Position numbers and translations under genes: made by a program
Source: Opitutaceae bacterium UBA2377
Lineage (GTDB): Bacteria; Verrucomicrobiota; Verrucomicrobiia; Opitutales; Opitutaceae
Assembly: GCA_002344205.1 (NCBI GenBank)
Contig: DDSZ01000032.1
Location: 205,413 to 269,412, forward strand
Reading direction: 5' to 3'
DNA length: 64,000 nucleotides
Shown: positions 1-7,454 of the stretch, piece after piece
Position numbering within the stretch: position 1 is the first letter of the stretch
How the letters are laid out: each line of letters begins with the position of its first letter
The notes under the pieces: model-generated
Told to the model about the DNA's origin: nothing
Databases searched by the model: none
Seen by the model: only the letters and a program-made list of their open reading frames with translations

Positions 1-11
1 TGCGCCGGGCG

Positions 12-1151
12 ATGACTACCACGCGCGAGCGGGCCGAGGCGGCCCCGGCGACCGCCGCCCGGGCGGCCGCACCGGCCCCGGCAGTTTCGGCTTCCGCGCC
101 GGCCGCCCCCGCGGTAAGCCGGGGTGTGCCTGCCAACCGCGAGGTCGAGATCAAGGTGCCCATCATGGGCGAGGGCATCCGCGCCGCGCGCATCGTGGCG
201 CTGCACAAGCAGCCGGGCGACCGCGTCAACCTCGACGATGCGCTCTGCGAGGTGGAGACCGACAAGGCGGTCTATCCCATCGAGGCGGCCTTTGCCGGTG
301 TCCTGAAGGAGTGGCGCGTGGCGGCCGATGCCACCGTGGAAATCGGGCAGACCATCGCGGTGGTGACCGCGGACGAACCGGTGGCCGCGGAGGCCGCAGC
401 CCCGGCGGCCAGCGCACCCGCGCCGGTGCCGCCGGCGCATCCGAGTTTGCAGCAGCTCCAGCGCCAGCCGGTCGCGGCGGCTCCGGCCGTCGCCGCCAAA
501 GGCACGCCGCGTGAGCCGGCGCTGCCCGCCGCGATCACCCGCCGGCTGTCCACCGTCGTGCCGGCCAACATGCAGCTCGATGCCGCATGGGCGGCTATCC
601 GTGCGGCCCGGGCCGCCGCCAAGCAGGCGGGGCGCGACCATTCGCCCTCGCTCATGCTCGCGTGGAGCGTGTGCCGTGCGATGGAGACGCATCCGGCCTT
701 CCGCTGTATCATCAGCAAGGAGGGCCAGATTCTGGAGCAGGAGGTTTTTGACCTCGGCATCGCGGTGGCCCTCGAGGGTGACCGGCTGGCCACGGCGGTT
801 GTCACGGGCGCCAACCGGCGCGATTTTGTGGATTTCGCCGCGGCCTATGCGCAGGCGCTGGCCGACACGCGCGCCGGCAAAATGTCGGATGTGCAGGCTC
901 CGCTCAACCTCACGAGCCTGGGCGCCTTCGGCATCGAGGCGGCGATCCCGATCGTGGTGCCGCCGGCGATGGGCACGCTGTTCTTCGGCCGGGCGCACGA
1001 GCGCATGGTCAACGAGGGCGGCCAGATCTACCCGCAGGAAGTGGCCACGCTGTCGCTCACCTTTGACCACCGCGTGGTCAACGGTGCGGGCGCGGCGGCC
1101 TTCCTCCACGACGTGAAGGCGCAGATCGAGGGTTTCAAGCTCCCCGGCTGA
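12..1151 (+). CDS. 2-oxoacid dehydrogenase E2 (dihydrolipoamide acyltransferase)
   Basis: Core acyltransferase subunit of a pyruvate or branched-chain 2-oxoacid dehydrogenase complex, moving an acyl group from lipoyl-lysine to CoA in the cytoplasm. An Ala/Pro-rich leader of about 40 residues is followed by a lipoyl domain with VETDKA (lipoyl lysine about K85), an Ala/Pro linker and a catalytic domain ending in FDHRVVNG (His about 353). I see no clear peripheral subunit-binding domain between lipoyl and catalytic domains, so the protein is shorter (379 aa) than typical E2. The frame is open to the left edge, so the real start could lie upstream; E1 genes would be expected there. Confidence 0.88.
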   Translation: MTTTRERAEAAPATAARAAAPAPAVSASAPAAPAVSRGVPANREVEIKVPIMGEGIRAARIVALHKQPGDRVNLDDALCEVETDKAVYPIEAAFAGVLKEWRVAADATVEIGQTIAVVTADEPVAAEAAAPAASAPAPVPPAHPSLQQLQRQPVAAAPAVAAKGTPREPALPAAITRRLSTVVPANMQLDAAWAAIRAARAAAKQAGRDHSPSLMLAWSVCRAMETHPAFRCIISKEGQILEQEVFDLGIAVALEGDRLATAVVTGANRRDFVDFAAAYAQALADTRAGKMSDVQAPLNLTSLGAFGIEAAIPIVVPPAMGTLFFGRAHERMVNEGGQIYPQEVATLSLTFDHRVVNGAGAAAFLHDVKAQIEGFKLPG

Positions 1152-1160
1152 GGCGCGGCG

Positions 1161-1910
1161 TCACAGGCCGGCCAAGACGCTCCGCGCGCGGGCCTGCGCC
1201 TGCACGTCGAACTTTTCCTGCGCCGGCATGGCAAGCCCCGCCTCGAGGTGGCCGCGCGCGGCGGTGAGGTTGCCGGCGGCCTTGTGCGCAAAGCCCAGCT
1301 CGAGCCGGTGGGCCAGCGCATCAGGTTCGAGCGCCACGGCCCGCTCCAGGTGCCGGATGGCTTCCGCATGGGAAGCATCAGGCAAGCCGCCGTAGAACAG
1401 GCGCACAAAAAATCGCGCGGTGCGGCCGAGCCCGGCAACCTCGTAGTGCCAACGGCCGAGGACGTGGTGCGCCCAGGCATAGTCGGGATCGAGGGCGAGC
1501 GCCCGCTCCGCCTCCTCCTTGATGAGGCGGGAGTATTGCACCTTGGTGCGGGTGTCGCTGTAAACCGCGAGCCGCCCGTGGCAGATGGCGAGGGAAAGGA
1601 CGTTGACGGGATTGTCCGGCTCGAGCGCGACGGCGCGCAACGCGTAGTCGAGGGCGGTCTGGGCGTAGCGTTTCTTTTCCTCCGGGCCGCTTTGCTCCTC
1701 GACGAGGTCGGAATATTGGCGGGCGATCTTCTGGAGGATGAAAGCATTTTCCGGTTCCGCGCGCAGGGCGGAGTAGTAGAGCTCCAGCGCCGCGCGCGCG
1801 TCCTGCCGGGCCTCGGCCGCGGCGGCGCGGGCCAGCAGGTCATCGGCGGCACCGGCCGCGAAGGTGCAGATGCTGCAGGCGAGCAGGAGGGCGGGGAAAA
1901 AGCGGGGCAT
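1161..1910 (-). CDS. exported TPR protein, RMDN-like
   Basis: A 249-residue protein with a signal peptide (hydrophobic residues about 5-20, cleavage near AAGAAD) followed by TPR-type helices: LELYYSALRAEPENAF, a repeat near YALRAVALEPDNP, another near AERALALDPDYAWAHHVLGR, and one near HLERAVALEPDAL. The central part recalls the eukaryotic regulator-of-microtubule-dynamics (RMDN/FAM82) TPR family, which has bacterial relatives. A role in protein-protein contact in the periplasm or outer membrane is inference. It converges on the E2 gene with a 9-base gap and is divergent from the VOC gene. Confidence 0.75.
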   Translation of the reverse strand: MPRFFPALLLACSICTFAAGAADDLLARAAAAEARQDARAALELYYSALRAEPENAFILQKIARQYSDLVEEQSGPEEKKRYAQTALDYALRAVALEPDNPVNVLSLAICHGRLAVYSDTRTKVQYSRLIKEEAERALALDPDYAWAHHVLGRWHYEVAGLGRTARFFVRLFYGGLPDASHAEAIRHLERAVALEPDALAHRLELGFAHKAAGNLTAARGHLEAGLAMPAQEKFDVQAQARARSVLAGL

Positions 1911-1959
1911 TGCTGATTATACGGTTGGCGCGGGCCCGCGGGTGCAACAGAATGACGGC

Positions 1960-2391
1960 ATGAAGCCCGAGCTGACCCCGGCCATCCAGGGTGTGGTCGA
2001 GACCGCACTTTATACCGACGATCTGCCGCGGGCCGCCACCTTTTACCGCGAGGTGCTCGGGCTGACGCCGATGAGCGGGGAGCCCGCGCGTTTCCAGGCC
2101 TTCGATGCCGGGGCGGGCCGGGTGCTGCTGCTGTTCCGGCGGGGCTCGACCCTGCAGCCCACCCCGGTTTCGGGCGGAGTGATTCCGCCGCATGACGGTC
2201 ACGGGCCGCTGCACGTGGCGCTGGGCATCGCCGCGGCCGACTACGACGTGTGGCGCGAGCGGCTCAGGGCGCGTCACATCGCGCTGGAGAGCGAGACCCG
2301 CTGGGACCGCGGCGGCCGCAGCCTGTATTTCCGCGATCCCGACGGCCACCTCGTCGAGCTCGTCACGCCCGGGATTTGGCCGAACTACTGA
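1960..2391 (+). CDS. glyoxalase/VOC-fold protein
   Basis: A 143-residue single VOC domain. It starts with the typical beta strand VETALYTDDLPRAATFYREV and ends with YFRDPDGHLVELVTPG, the usual metal-ligand Glu strand of glyoxalase/dioxygenase-fold proteins. The frame extends upstream to 1864, but the ATG at 1960 gives a normal-length VOC protein and leaves room for a promoter against the divergent TPR gene. Substrate unknown; metal-dependent lyase, isomerase or resistance functions all occur in the family. Confidence 0.85.
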   Translation: MKPELTPAIQGVVETALYTDDLPRAATFYREVLGLTPMSGEPARFQAFDAGAGRVLLLFRRGSTLQPTPVSGGVIPPHDGHGPLHVALGIAAADYDVWRERLRARHIALESETRWDRGGRSLYFRDPDGHLVELVTPGIWPNY

Positions 2392-2440
2392 GGTTGAGCG
2401 GATTCGTTTAAGCTGCAGCCGGAAATGCGGAGCTGGCCGC

Positions 2441-2461
2441 GGTCCGCTCGGAGAGCGGACC
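2441..2461. repeat. intergenic palindrome, GGTCCGCTC family
   Basis: Perfect inverted repeat GGTCCGCTC-gga-GAGCGGACC (9-bp arms, 3-base loop) followed by CCTACC. It lies in the 194-base gap between the VOC gene and the convergent lipid operon. A diverged relative sits at 12466-12550 with the same GCTCGGAGA core and the same CCTACC flank. It could work as a transcript-end hairpin for either gene, but no T-run follows. The rest of the gap (2392-2585) shows no gene. Confidence 0.6.
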
Positions 2462-2585
2462 CTACCGGCGCTGCCGCGCCACCGCACGGCGGCTGCACCG
2501 TTTTTGCCACAACGGTTTCAATTTCAGTGCCGCGCTCCGGTGCCGCAGGGCGACGGGCCCGGATTTATTCGGGCCGCACCGAGGT

Positions 2586-3596
2586 TCAGGGCTTGCGGAA
2601 GAGGTAGTGGCTCACGAGCCATTCCTCGCCTTTGCGGTAGCCCCAGAGTTCGGCGCAGGCCATGTAGAAGACCCGCCAGTAGGCCCACCATTTTACGGCC
2701 TGGTCGCGGCCATAGGTGTCGGCAAACAGCGGGAGGATCTCGTCTTTGTGCCGGTCCATGTTCTGCAGCCAGTGCTCGGCGGTCTGCTGGTAGTGGCGGC
2801 CGTTGAGCTGCCAGTCCTGCACGAGCTTGAGGTCGTCCTGAAACTGCGGCAGCAGGTCGTGCGCGGGCATCTGGCCGCCGGTGAAGAAATACCGGCTCAT
2901 CCAGTCGGTGGCGTCGCGCGGGACGAAGTGGTAGCTCAGCCGACTGTGCGTGAAGATGTGCGTGAAGAGCAGGCCGCCGGGGCGGAGCCAGCGGGCAATG
3001 TTTTGGAAGAGGCGCTGGTAGTTCTTCAGATGCTCGAACATCTCGACGGACACGACCCGGTCGAAGGCCGCCGGCGTGATGTCGAAGGCGTTGATGTCGC
3101 AGGTGATGATGCGCAGGTTGGTGAGGCCGCGTTTGCGGGCCTCGGTGTCGATGAATTCCTTCTGCGTGCGCGAATTGGAGACGGCGGTGATGCGCGCGCC
3201 GGGAAAGCGCGCGGCGTTGTAGAGGCAGAGGGAGCCCCAGCCGCAGCCGAGCTCGAGGATGTCCTGGCCGTCGGCGAGCTGTGCCCGCTCGGCATAGAGG
3301 GCGAGCATGTGCTCCTCGGCCGCGGCGAGGGTTTCGCGGCCGGTGGGGTAGAGGCAGGCGGAGTATTTGAGCCGCGGGCCGAGGCAGAATTGGTAGAAGG
3401 GCGTGGGGACCTCGTAGTGCTGCTCGTTGGCGGCGGCGGTCTGCTCGGCGAGGTCGCGGGTCTTCAGGTCGGCGACATAGGCGGCGCGGTCGTAGCGGGC
3501 GGTTTCCTCCCGGAGCCGCTGCGCAAGCAGCCGGCGGATGCCGAAGCGGATGAGCCGGTCGGGCAGGAGGTTTTTCTCGAGGAGGGAATCGATCAT
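2586..3596 (-). CDS. SAM-dependent methyltransferase, CFA synthase / coclaurine N-methyltransferase-like
   Basis: A 336-residue class I SAM methyltransferase. The SAM-binding glycine loop is LELGCGWGS (114-122), followed by SVEMFEHLKNY and a C-terminal part reading DWMSRYFFTGGQMP and NGRHYQQTAEHWLQNMD. This order and wording resembles the coclaurine-N-methyltransferase branch of the cyclopropane-fatty-acid-synthase superfamily more than true Cfa. The ATG at 3596 overlaps the DUF1295 stop by 4 bases (ATGA), pointing to translational coupling; the frame is open further upstream but is inside the next gene. It is the last gene of the eight-gene lipid operon. The substrate is probably an unsaturated acyl chain, but that is inference. 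Confidence 0.85.
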   Translation of the reverse strand: MIDSLLEKNLLPDRLIRFGIRRLLAQRLREETARYDRAAYVADLKTRDLAEQTAAANEQHYEVPTPFYQFCLGPRLKYSACLYPTGRETLAAAEEHMLALYAERAQLADGQDILELGCGWGSLCLYNAARFPGARITAVSNSRTQKEFIDTEARKRGLTNLRIITCDINAFDITPAAFDRVVSVEMFEHLKNYQRLFQNIARWLRPGGLLFTHIFTHSRLSYHFVPRDATDWMSRYFFTGGQMPAHDLLPQFQDDLKLVQDWQLNGRHYQQTAEHWLQNMDRHKDEILPLFADTYGRDQAVKWWAYWRVFYMACAELWGYRKGEEWLVSHYLFRKP

Positions 3597-4387
3597 GGCC
3601 GGGTTTTCTTGGGCAACCACGGCACGAAGGCGCTGGTGGTCTGCTGGTAGCGGCGGTAGGCGTCGCCCCGGCTGCGCAGGTTTTGCTCTTCGTTCATGGG
3701 TATGCCTGTTACGCGCAGGAGCAGCCAGAGGATGCTGGCGGGGCCGATGATCGCCACCCAGCCCCAGGGGGAACCGAGGGCGAAAACGAAGAAGGCCACC
3801 CAGACGAGCCACTCGAAGAAATAGTTCGGATGCCGGCTGTAGCGCCAGAGGCCGCGATCGCAGACGCGGCCGCGGTTGGCGGGGTCGCGCTTGAACGCGG
3901 CGAGCTGCCGGTCGGCGAGGGCTTCACCGGTCAGGGCGAGCAGCCAGAGCAAGGCGCCGGCGATTTCCAGCGGGTGCAGCTCGGGCCGGGGATTGAGGCT
4001 GGCGACGAGAAAGGCGGCGCCGAGCAGCACCACGGAGACCGCCTGCATCTGGAAAAACTTGAACATTTCCCACGCAAAATTCGCCGCCCAGCGCGTGCGG
4101 AGCGCCACATAGCGGCCGTCCTCGACCGGGTGGTGGCCCAGCACGCGGACATAGAGATGCGTGCCCAGGCGCAGGCTCCACACGAGGGCGAGCGCCGCGA
4201 TGAGCGCCCGGCGCACCGGCCAGCCCTCCGCGGCCAGCGCGTAGAAAACCGCCAGCGGCCCGAAGGCATAAGACCAGGCGACATCCACGATCCCGTAGTT
4301 GTCCATGCGCCGGGCGATGAAATAGACGCCGGCGAAAAGCAGGCCCAGGCCGGCGGTGGCGCCGAGGATGAGGAGGAGCGCGTTCAT
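3593..4387 (-). CDS. DUF1295 membrane protein (steroid 5-alpha-reductase-like fold)
   Basis: A 264-residue integral membrane protein with about six hydrophobic segments and the DUF1295 hallmark SRHPNYFFE (184-192), preceded by GRVCDRGLWRY. This C-terminal region is shared with steroid 5-alpha reductases and isoprenylcysteine methyltransferases, so a reductase or methyltransferase acting on a membrane lipid is likely but unproven. The start at 4387 overlaps the upstream stop by 4 bases and its own stop overlaps the downstream start by 4 bases. DUF1295 genes are often found beside Cfa-type genes, as here. Confidence 0.87.
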   Translation of the reverse strand: MNALLLILGATAGLGLLFAGVYFIARRMDNYGIVDVAWSYAFGPLAVFYALAAEGWPVRRALIAALALVWSLRLGTHLYVRVLGHHPVEDGRYVALRTRWAANFAWEMFKFFQMQAVSVVLLGAAFLVASLNPRPELHPLEIAGALLWLLALTGEALADRQLAAFKRDPANRGRVCDRGLWRYSRHPNYFFEWLVWVAFFVFALGSPWGWVAIIGPASILWLLLRVTGIPMNEEQNLRSRGDAYRRYQQTTSAFVPWLPKKTRP

Positions 4388-4890
4388 GGGCGGCGGAGTC
4401 GGGCGAGCCGGCGCATCACCGGCCGGAGGGTGTAATAGATGGCCGCGATCAACAGCGGGGTGGTGATGATCCATGCGCTGAGGGCGTGGATGCCCGCCCA
4501 GCCGAAGCGCTCGAGAAAGGCCAGAAAGGTTTCGTCGCGAAAGGTGCGGATCATGTCGCCGATGGTGAAACGGTCGTCCGAAGCCTGCCACAGCCACTCG
4601 CCGAGGCGCACGTAGGCGAGAATCATCAGCAGGTGCAGCGGGCCGAGGAGCTGGTTGAGCGTCTGCAGTATGGGCTGGTTCATCCGCAGGCGGATGCCGA
4701 CGACGAGGTTGAGCAGCGAGGTGAGGCCGAGAAACGGGAAGAGCGAGCAGGCGGTGCCGACCGCGAGCGTGGCGGCGAGCCGGTCGGGCGTGACGCCCTG
4801 CGTGAGCTGGGCGACCAGCGGATCCACCAGCCGGCGACGCCAGAAGCCCCGCTGCGGCAGGGTCGAGACCATCGTGGAGTCCGCGGTCAC
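4384..4890 (-). CDS. DUF2062 membrane protein
   Basis: A 168-residue protein with the DUF2062 pattern: a basic N-terminus (FWRRRLVDPLVAQLTQG), then TPDRLAATLAVGTACSLFPFLG and two or three membrane segments, ending ARLRRP. I chose the GTG at 4890 because it overlaps the preceding stop by 4 bases (GTGA), the same junction type as its neighbours; an ATG at 4872 is the alternative and would remove six residues. Function unknown; the family often sits with glycosyltransferases or lipid genes. Confidence 0.75.
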   Translation of the reverse strand: MTADSTMVSTLPQRGFWRRRLVDPLVAQLTQGVTPDRLAATLAVGTACSLFPFLGLTSLLNLVVGIRLRMNQPILQTLNQLLGPLHLLMILAYVRLGEWLWQASDDRFTIGDMIRTFRDETFLAFLERFGWAGIHALSAWIITTPLLIAAIYYTLRPVMRRLARLRRP

Positions 4891-5303
4891 GTGAAGAGGA
4901 GGTTTTTCGCGCCCAGGAGGTAAACCGCCACACCGAGCCCGACGAAGACCGCGGGCAGTGCGAGCCGCCCGGGCCGGCGGGTGGTGAACACTTCGCCCAG
5001 CGGGGCATCGGCCCGCACGCGGAACAGCTCCACCAGCATGTAGGTGGCCATCGCAAAATTGCCCCAGAGGATGACGGTGATGAACCACAGCACGCGCGCG
5101 CCGACGGATTGCTCCTTCCACGCCACCCAAACATAGAAAGTCAGGAAGGCGAAGTAGGCGTCGAACAACGTCACCTGAAACCAGGGGTTGCCGTAAACTT
5201 CCGGCGGGATGTCGAACAGGGCCTGGGCGAGGCTGGCGCGGACCGTGCCCCAGAGCATCACGGCGAGAACGACGATGAAACAACCGCGGAGAAAAAGGAT
5301 CAT
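4887..5303 (-). CDS. DUF1475-like small membrane protein
   Basis: A 138-residue protein with four hydrophobic segments (about 3-20, 43-63, 70-92 and 113-133). The pattern GNPWFQVTLFDAYFAFLTFY followed by a WxxWKE turn matches what I know of the DUF1475 family, which has plant and bacterial members. No catalytic motif is visible. It sits 3 bases after the CFA synthase stop and is coupled to the DUF2062 gene. A partner or helper for the lipid enzymes is inference. Confidence 0.65.
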   Translation of the reverse strand: MILFLRGCFIVVLAVMLWGTVRASLAQALFDIPPEVYGNPWFQVTLFDAYFAFLTFYVWVAWKEQSVGARVLWFITVILWGNFAMATYMLVELFRVRADAPLGEVFTTRRPGRLALPAVFVGLGVAVYLLGAKNLLFT

Positions 5304-5306
5304 GGT

Positions 5307-6596
5307 TTAGAGCGAGAGATTGTTGGCCCGGGTGTGCAGGGTGTGGACGACGCCGATGTTGCGCAGGGCGAAGGCGGCCTCGCAGTAGCTGAGGTAGTAA
5401 TCCCACTTGCGGATAAAGCGCTCGTCGAAACCCAGCAGGCGCACGCGGTCGAGCTGCGCGCGGAAGTTTTCCCGCCAGAGGCGGAGCGTGCGGGCGTAGT
5501 CGGGGCTGAAATCCTCGACGTGGTTGAGCACGAAGCCCCCGGCGCGGGAGAGCTGCTCGTTCACGCGGTTGAGCGAGAGCAGCAGGGAGCCCGGGAAGAT
5601 GTGCTTTTGGATGAAATCCACGCCGCGGCGGAACTGCCCGTAGCGATGATCGGGGCAGGTGATGAACTGGAGGGCGATGAGCCCGTCGGGTTTGAGATTG
5701 GCCGCGAGGGCGCGGCAGAAATCCGGCAGGTAGCGGTGGCCGATGGCCTCCATCATCTCGATGGATACGATCTTGTCGAAGGTGCCGTGGAGGTCGCGGT
5801 AGTCGCGCAGTTCCACCTGCACGCGGTCGGCCAGGCCGGCCGCGGCGATGCGGGCGCGGGCAAAATCGTGCTGCGATTGCGAAATCGTGAGGGTGGTGAC
5901 GCGGCAGCCGTAGGTCCGGGCGGCGTGCAGCGACCAGCCGCCCCAGCCGGTGCCGATCTCGAGCACGTGGTCGGTGGGCTTGAGCCGGAGCAGGCGACAG
6001 AGCGCGTCGTTCTTTTCCCGCTGGGCCTCCTCCAGGGTGAAGTGCGGCTGCGACCAGCGCGCGGCGGAATACATCATCGAGGGGTCGAGCCAGAGGGCGA
6101 AGAAGTCGTTGGAGAGATCGTAGTGCTCGCTGATGTTGCGCCGGGCGGTGGCGCGGGAATTGGGCCGCAGCAGGTGGCCGAGGCGGTTGGCGAGACGCAG
6201 GAAGTTGAGGGCGAAAGTCCGGGCGCGTTGCGAGCCGGAGAGCGTGGGGGCGGTGTCGAAATTATGGATGAAGAAGGCGATGACGGCGGTGAGGTCGGGG
6301 GTGTCCCAGTCACCGTCCATGAAGGCCTCGGCGAAGCCGATATCCCCGGCGAGGACGCATTTGCGGAAAAAAGCCGGCCGGCGCACACGGATGACGGCGG
6401 CATCGGGGATGCCGGTGGGCAGGCTGCCGGCGGCGGGACTGGTGGCGCCGCAAGTCGCGGTCGTGCCATCGGGCAGCTCGATGCGCAGGTGGCCGCGGGT
6501 CATGTCGGCGAAGCTGGCCAAAACCTGGCGTTGCCAGAATGAAGCCGGGGCGGCCGGAAGGCCCGCGGCAGCGGTCGAGGCGGATTCCCGGTTCAT
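5307..6596 (-). CDS. cyclopropane-fatty-acyl-phospholipid synthase family
   Basis: A 429-residue Cfa-type methyltransferase. An N-terminal lipid-binding domain (about 30-145) with FAEAFMDGDWDTPDLT precedes the signature EHYDLSNDFF (157-166) and the SAM loop VLEIGTGWGG (211-220), then SIEMMEAIGHRYL and QKHIFPGSLL. Family enzymes transfer a methylene or methyl group from SAM to a cis double bond in phospholipid acyl chains at the inner membrane face. ATG at 6596 overlaps the DUF1365 stop by 4 bases. With a desaturase, a FAD enzyme and DUF1365 upstream, a cyclopropane, methylated or furan fatty acid product is possible. Confidence 0.9.
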   Translation of the reverse strand: MNRESASTAAAGLPAAPASFWQRQVLASFADMTRGHLRIELPDGTTATCGATSPAAGSLPTGIPDAAVIRVRRPAFFRKCVLAGDIGFAEAFMDGDWDTPDLTAVIAFFIHNFDTAPTLSGSQRARTFALNFLRLANRLGHLLRPNSRATARRNISEHYDLSNDFFALWLDPSMMYSAARWSQPHFTLEEAQREKNDALCRLLRLKPTDHVLEIGTGWGGWSLHAARTYGCRVTTLTISQSQHDFARARIAAAGLADRVQVELRDYRDLHGTFDKIVSIEMMEAIGHRYLPDFCRALAANLKPDGLIALQFITCPDHRYGQFRRGVDFIQKHIFPGSLLLSLNRVNEQLSRAGGFVLNHVEDFSPDYARTLRLWRENFRAQLDRVRLLGFDERFIRKWDYYLSYCEAAFALRNIGVVHTLHTRANNLSL

Positions 6597-7453
6597 GCGA
6601 CGTCTTGGGGTTGGGCGATGGAGGCGTGCGGCCGGTAGAGATCGCGCTGCTCGGCGGCGCGGCCGGCCTTGGTGAACCAAGGAACCCTTTTCAGCCAGAG
6701 AAGCAAGGCATGCCAGTGGATGAGGGCGATGATCCGCAGCGTGAGCAGCGGATACTTGACGGTGAACCACGCGAGCCGGGCGCCGGTGAGGGCGCGGCGC
6801 GGGCCGGTCAGCGTGCTCGTGAGGGTGCGCCGACCGCCGGTGTGGTCGTCGATCTGGACCGCGAGACGGTTGTCGGGCGGGCGCAGCATGAAGTCGAACT
6901 CCACATCCACGTCGGAAAACGGCGACACGTAGAAGTGCTTGGGCACGCGCAGCCGGAAGGCGCCGTCGGCCCGCGCGCTGGGCCCGAGAAAATATGGCTT
7001 CATTTCGCGGAAGGTGTTCGTGACCTCGGCCAGCGTGGCGACGCAGGCGCCGTGGCGGTCGTAGCAGAAATAGAACGACACCGGATTGAAGAGGTAGCCG
7101 AAGATCCGCGGCAGGGTGACGAGCACCACGCGGCCGCCGGTGAGGTCGACGCCCTGTGCGGCCAGATACCCGACCACGCGCGCCTTCAGGCCCCGCGGTT
7201 TGTCATCTATTAGATGACAAATGGGATTGGGGTTGTCGCGAGCAGGGTGGAGCGGTTCGTGGGTCGGCAGGTAGTCGGACTCCCGGAAGGAGTAGAGGTT
7301 GGCACGGTTGACGGAGAACAAGGGCAGCCGGTGATGGAGCGCTGCCAGTTCGTCGAGATCGATCGCGAACAGAAAGAGACGGTAAACGAAGCGGTGCTCC
7401 CGCGGCGCAAACCGGGCGTGCATCACATCGCATTCGTAAAGGCACGAGGACAT
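6593..7453 (-). CDS. DUF1365 family protein
   Basis: A 286-residue DUF1365 protein. Family hallmarks are LFNPVSFYFCYD (121-132), EVTNTF (143-148) and KHFYVSPF (172-179), with a hydrophobic C-terminal stretch (about 225-260) that may be membrane-associated. DUF1365 genes are nearly always next to a FAD oxidoreductase and a Cfa-type methyltransferase, exactly as here, but the biochemical role is not settled. Residues 78-85 (ICHLIDDK) are encoded by a perfect AT-rich palindrome (7199-7221) in an otherwise GC-rich gene, which looks like an in-frame insertion. The gap to the upstream stop is one base. Confidence 0.88.
   Translation of the reverse strand: MSSCLYECDVMHARFAPREHRFVYRLFLFAIDLDELAALHHRLPLFSVNRANLYSFRESDYLPTHEPLHPARDNPNPICHLIDDKPRGLKARVVGYLAAQGVDLTGGRVVLVTLPRIFGYLFNPVSFYFCYDRHGACVATLAEVTNTFREMKPYFLGPSARADGAFRLRVPKHFYVSPFSDVDVEFDFMLRPPDNRLAVQIDDHTGGRRTLTSTLTGPRRALTGARLAWFTVKYPLLTLRIIALIHWHALLLWLKRVPWFTKAGRAAEQRDLYRPHASIAQPQDVA
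7199..7221. repeat. perfect AT-rich palindrome inside the DUF1365 gene
   Basis: TTTGTCATCTA-t-TAGATGACAAA: 11-bp perfect arms around one base, read in frame through DUF1365 residues 78-85. Its base composition differs sharply from the surrounding GC-rich coding DNA. It could be a small insertion, a mobile palindrome remnant or an intragenic regulatory site. Confidence 0.7.
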
Positions 7454-7454
7454 C

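Noticed and set aside
1068..1092. DHRVVNG in E2 instead of DHRxxDG
   Set aside because: Asn at this place occurs in other active E2 enzymes, so it is not evidence of inactivation.
2607..3650. Long plus-strand frame opposite the terminal methyltransferase
   Set aside because: Antisense shadow in high-GC DNA; the minus-strand gene has clear SAM motifs and operon overlaps.
5109..6542. 477-residue plus-strand frame opposite the Cfa-type gene
   Set aside because: Low-complexity Glu/Gly/Val-rich shadow; the minus strand encodes all Cfa motifs.
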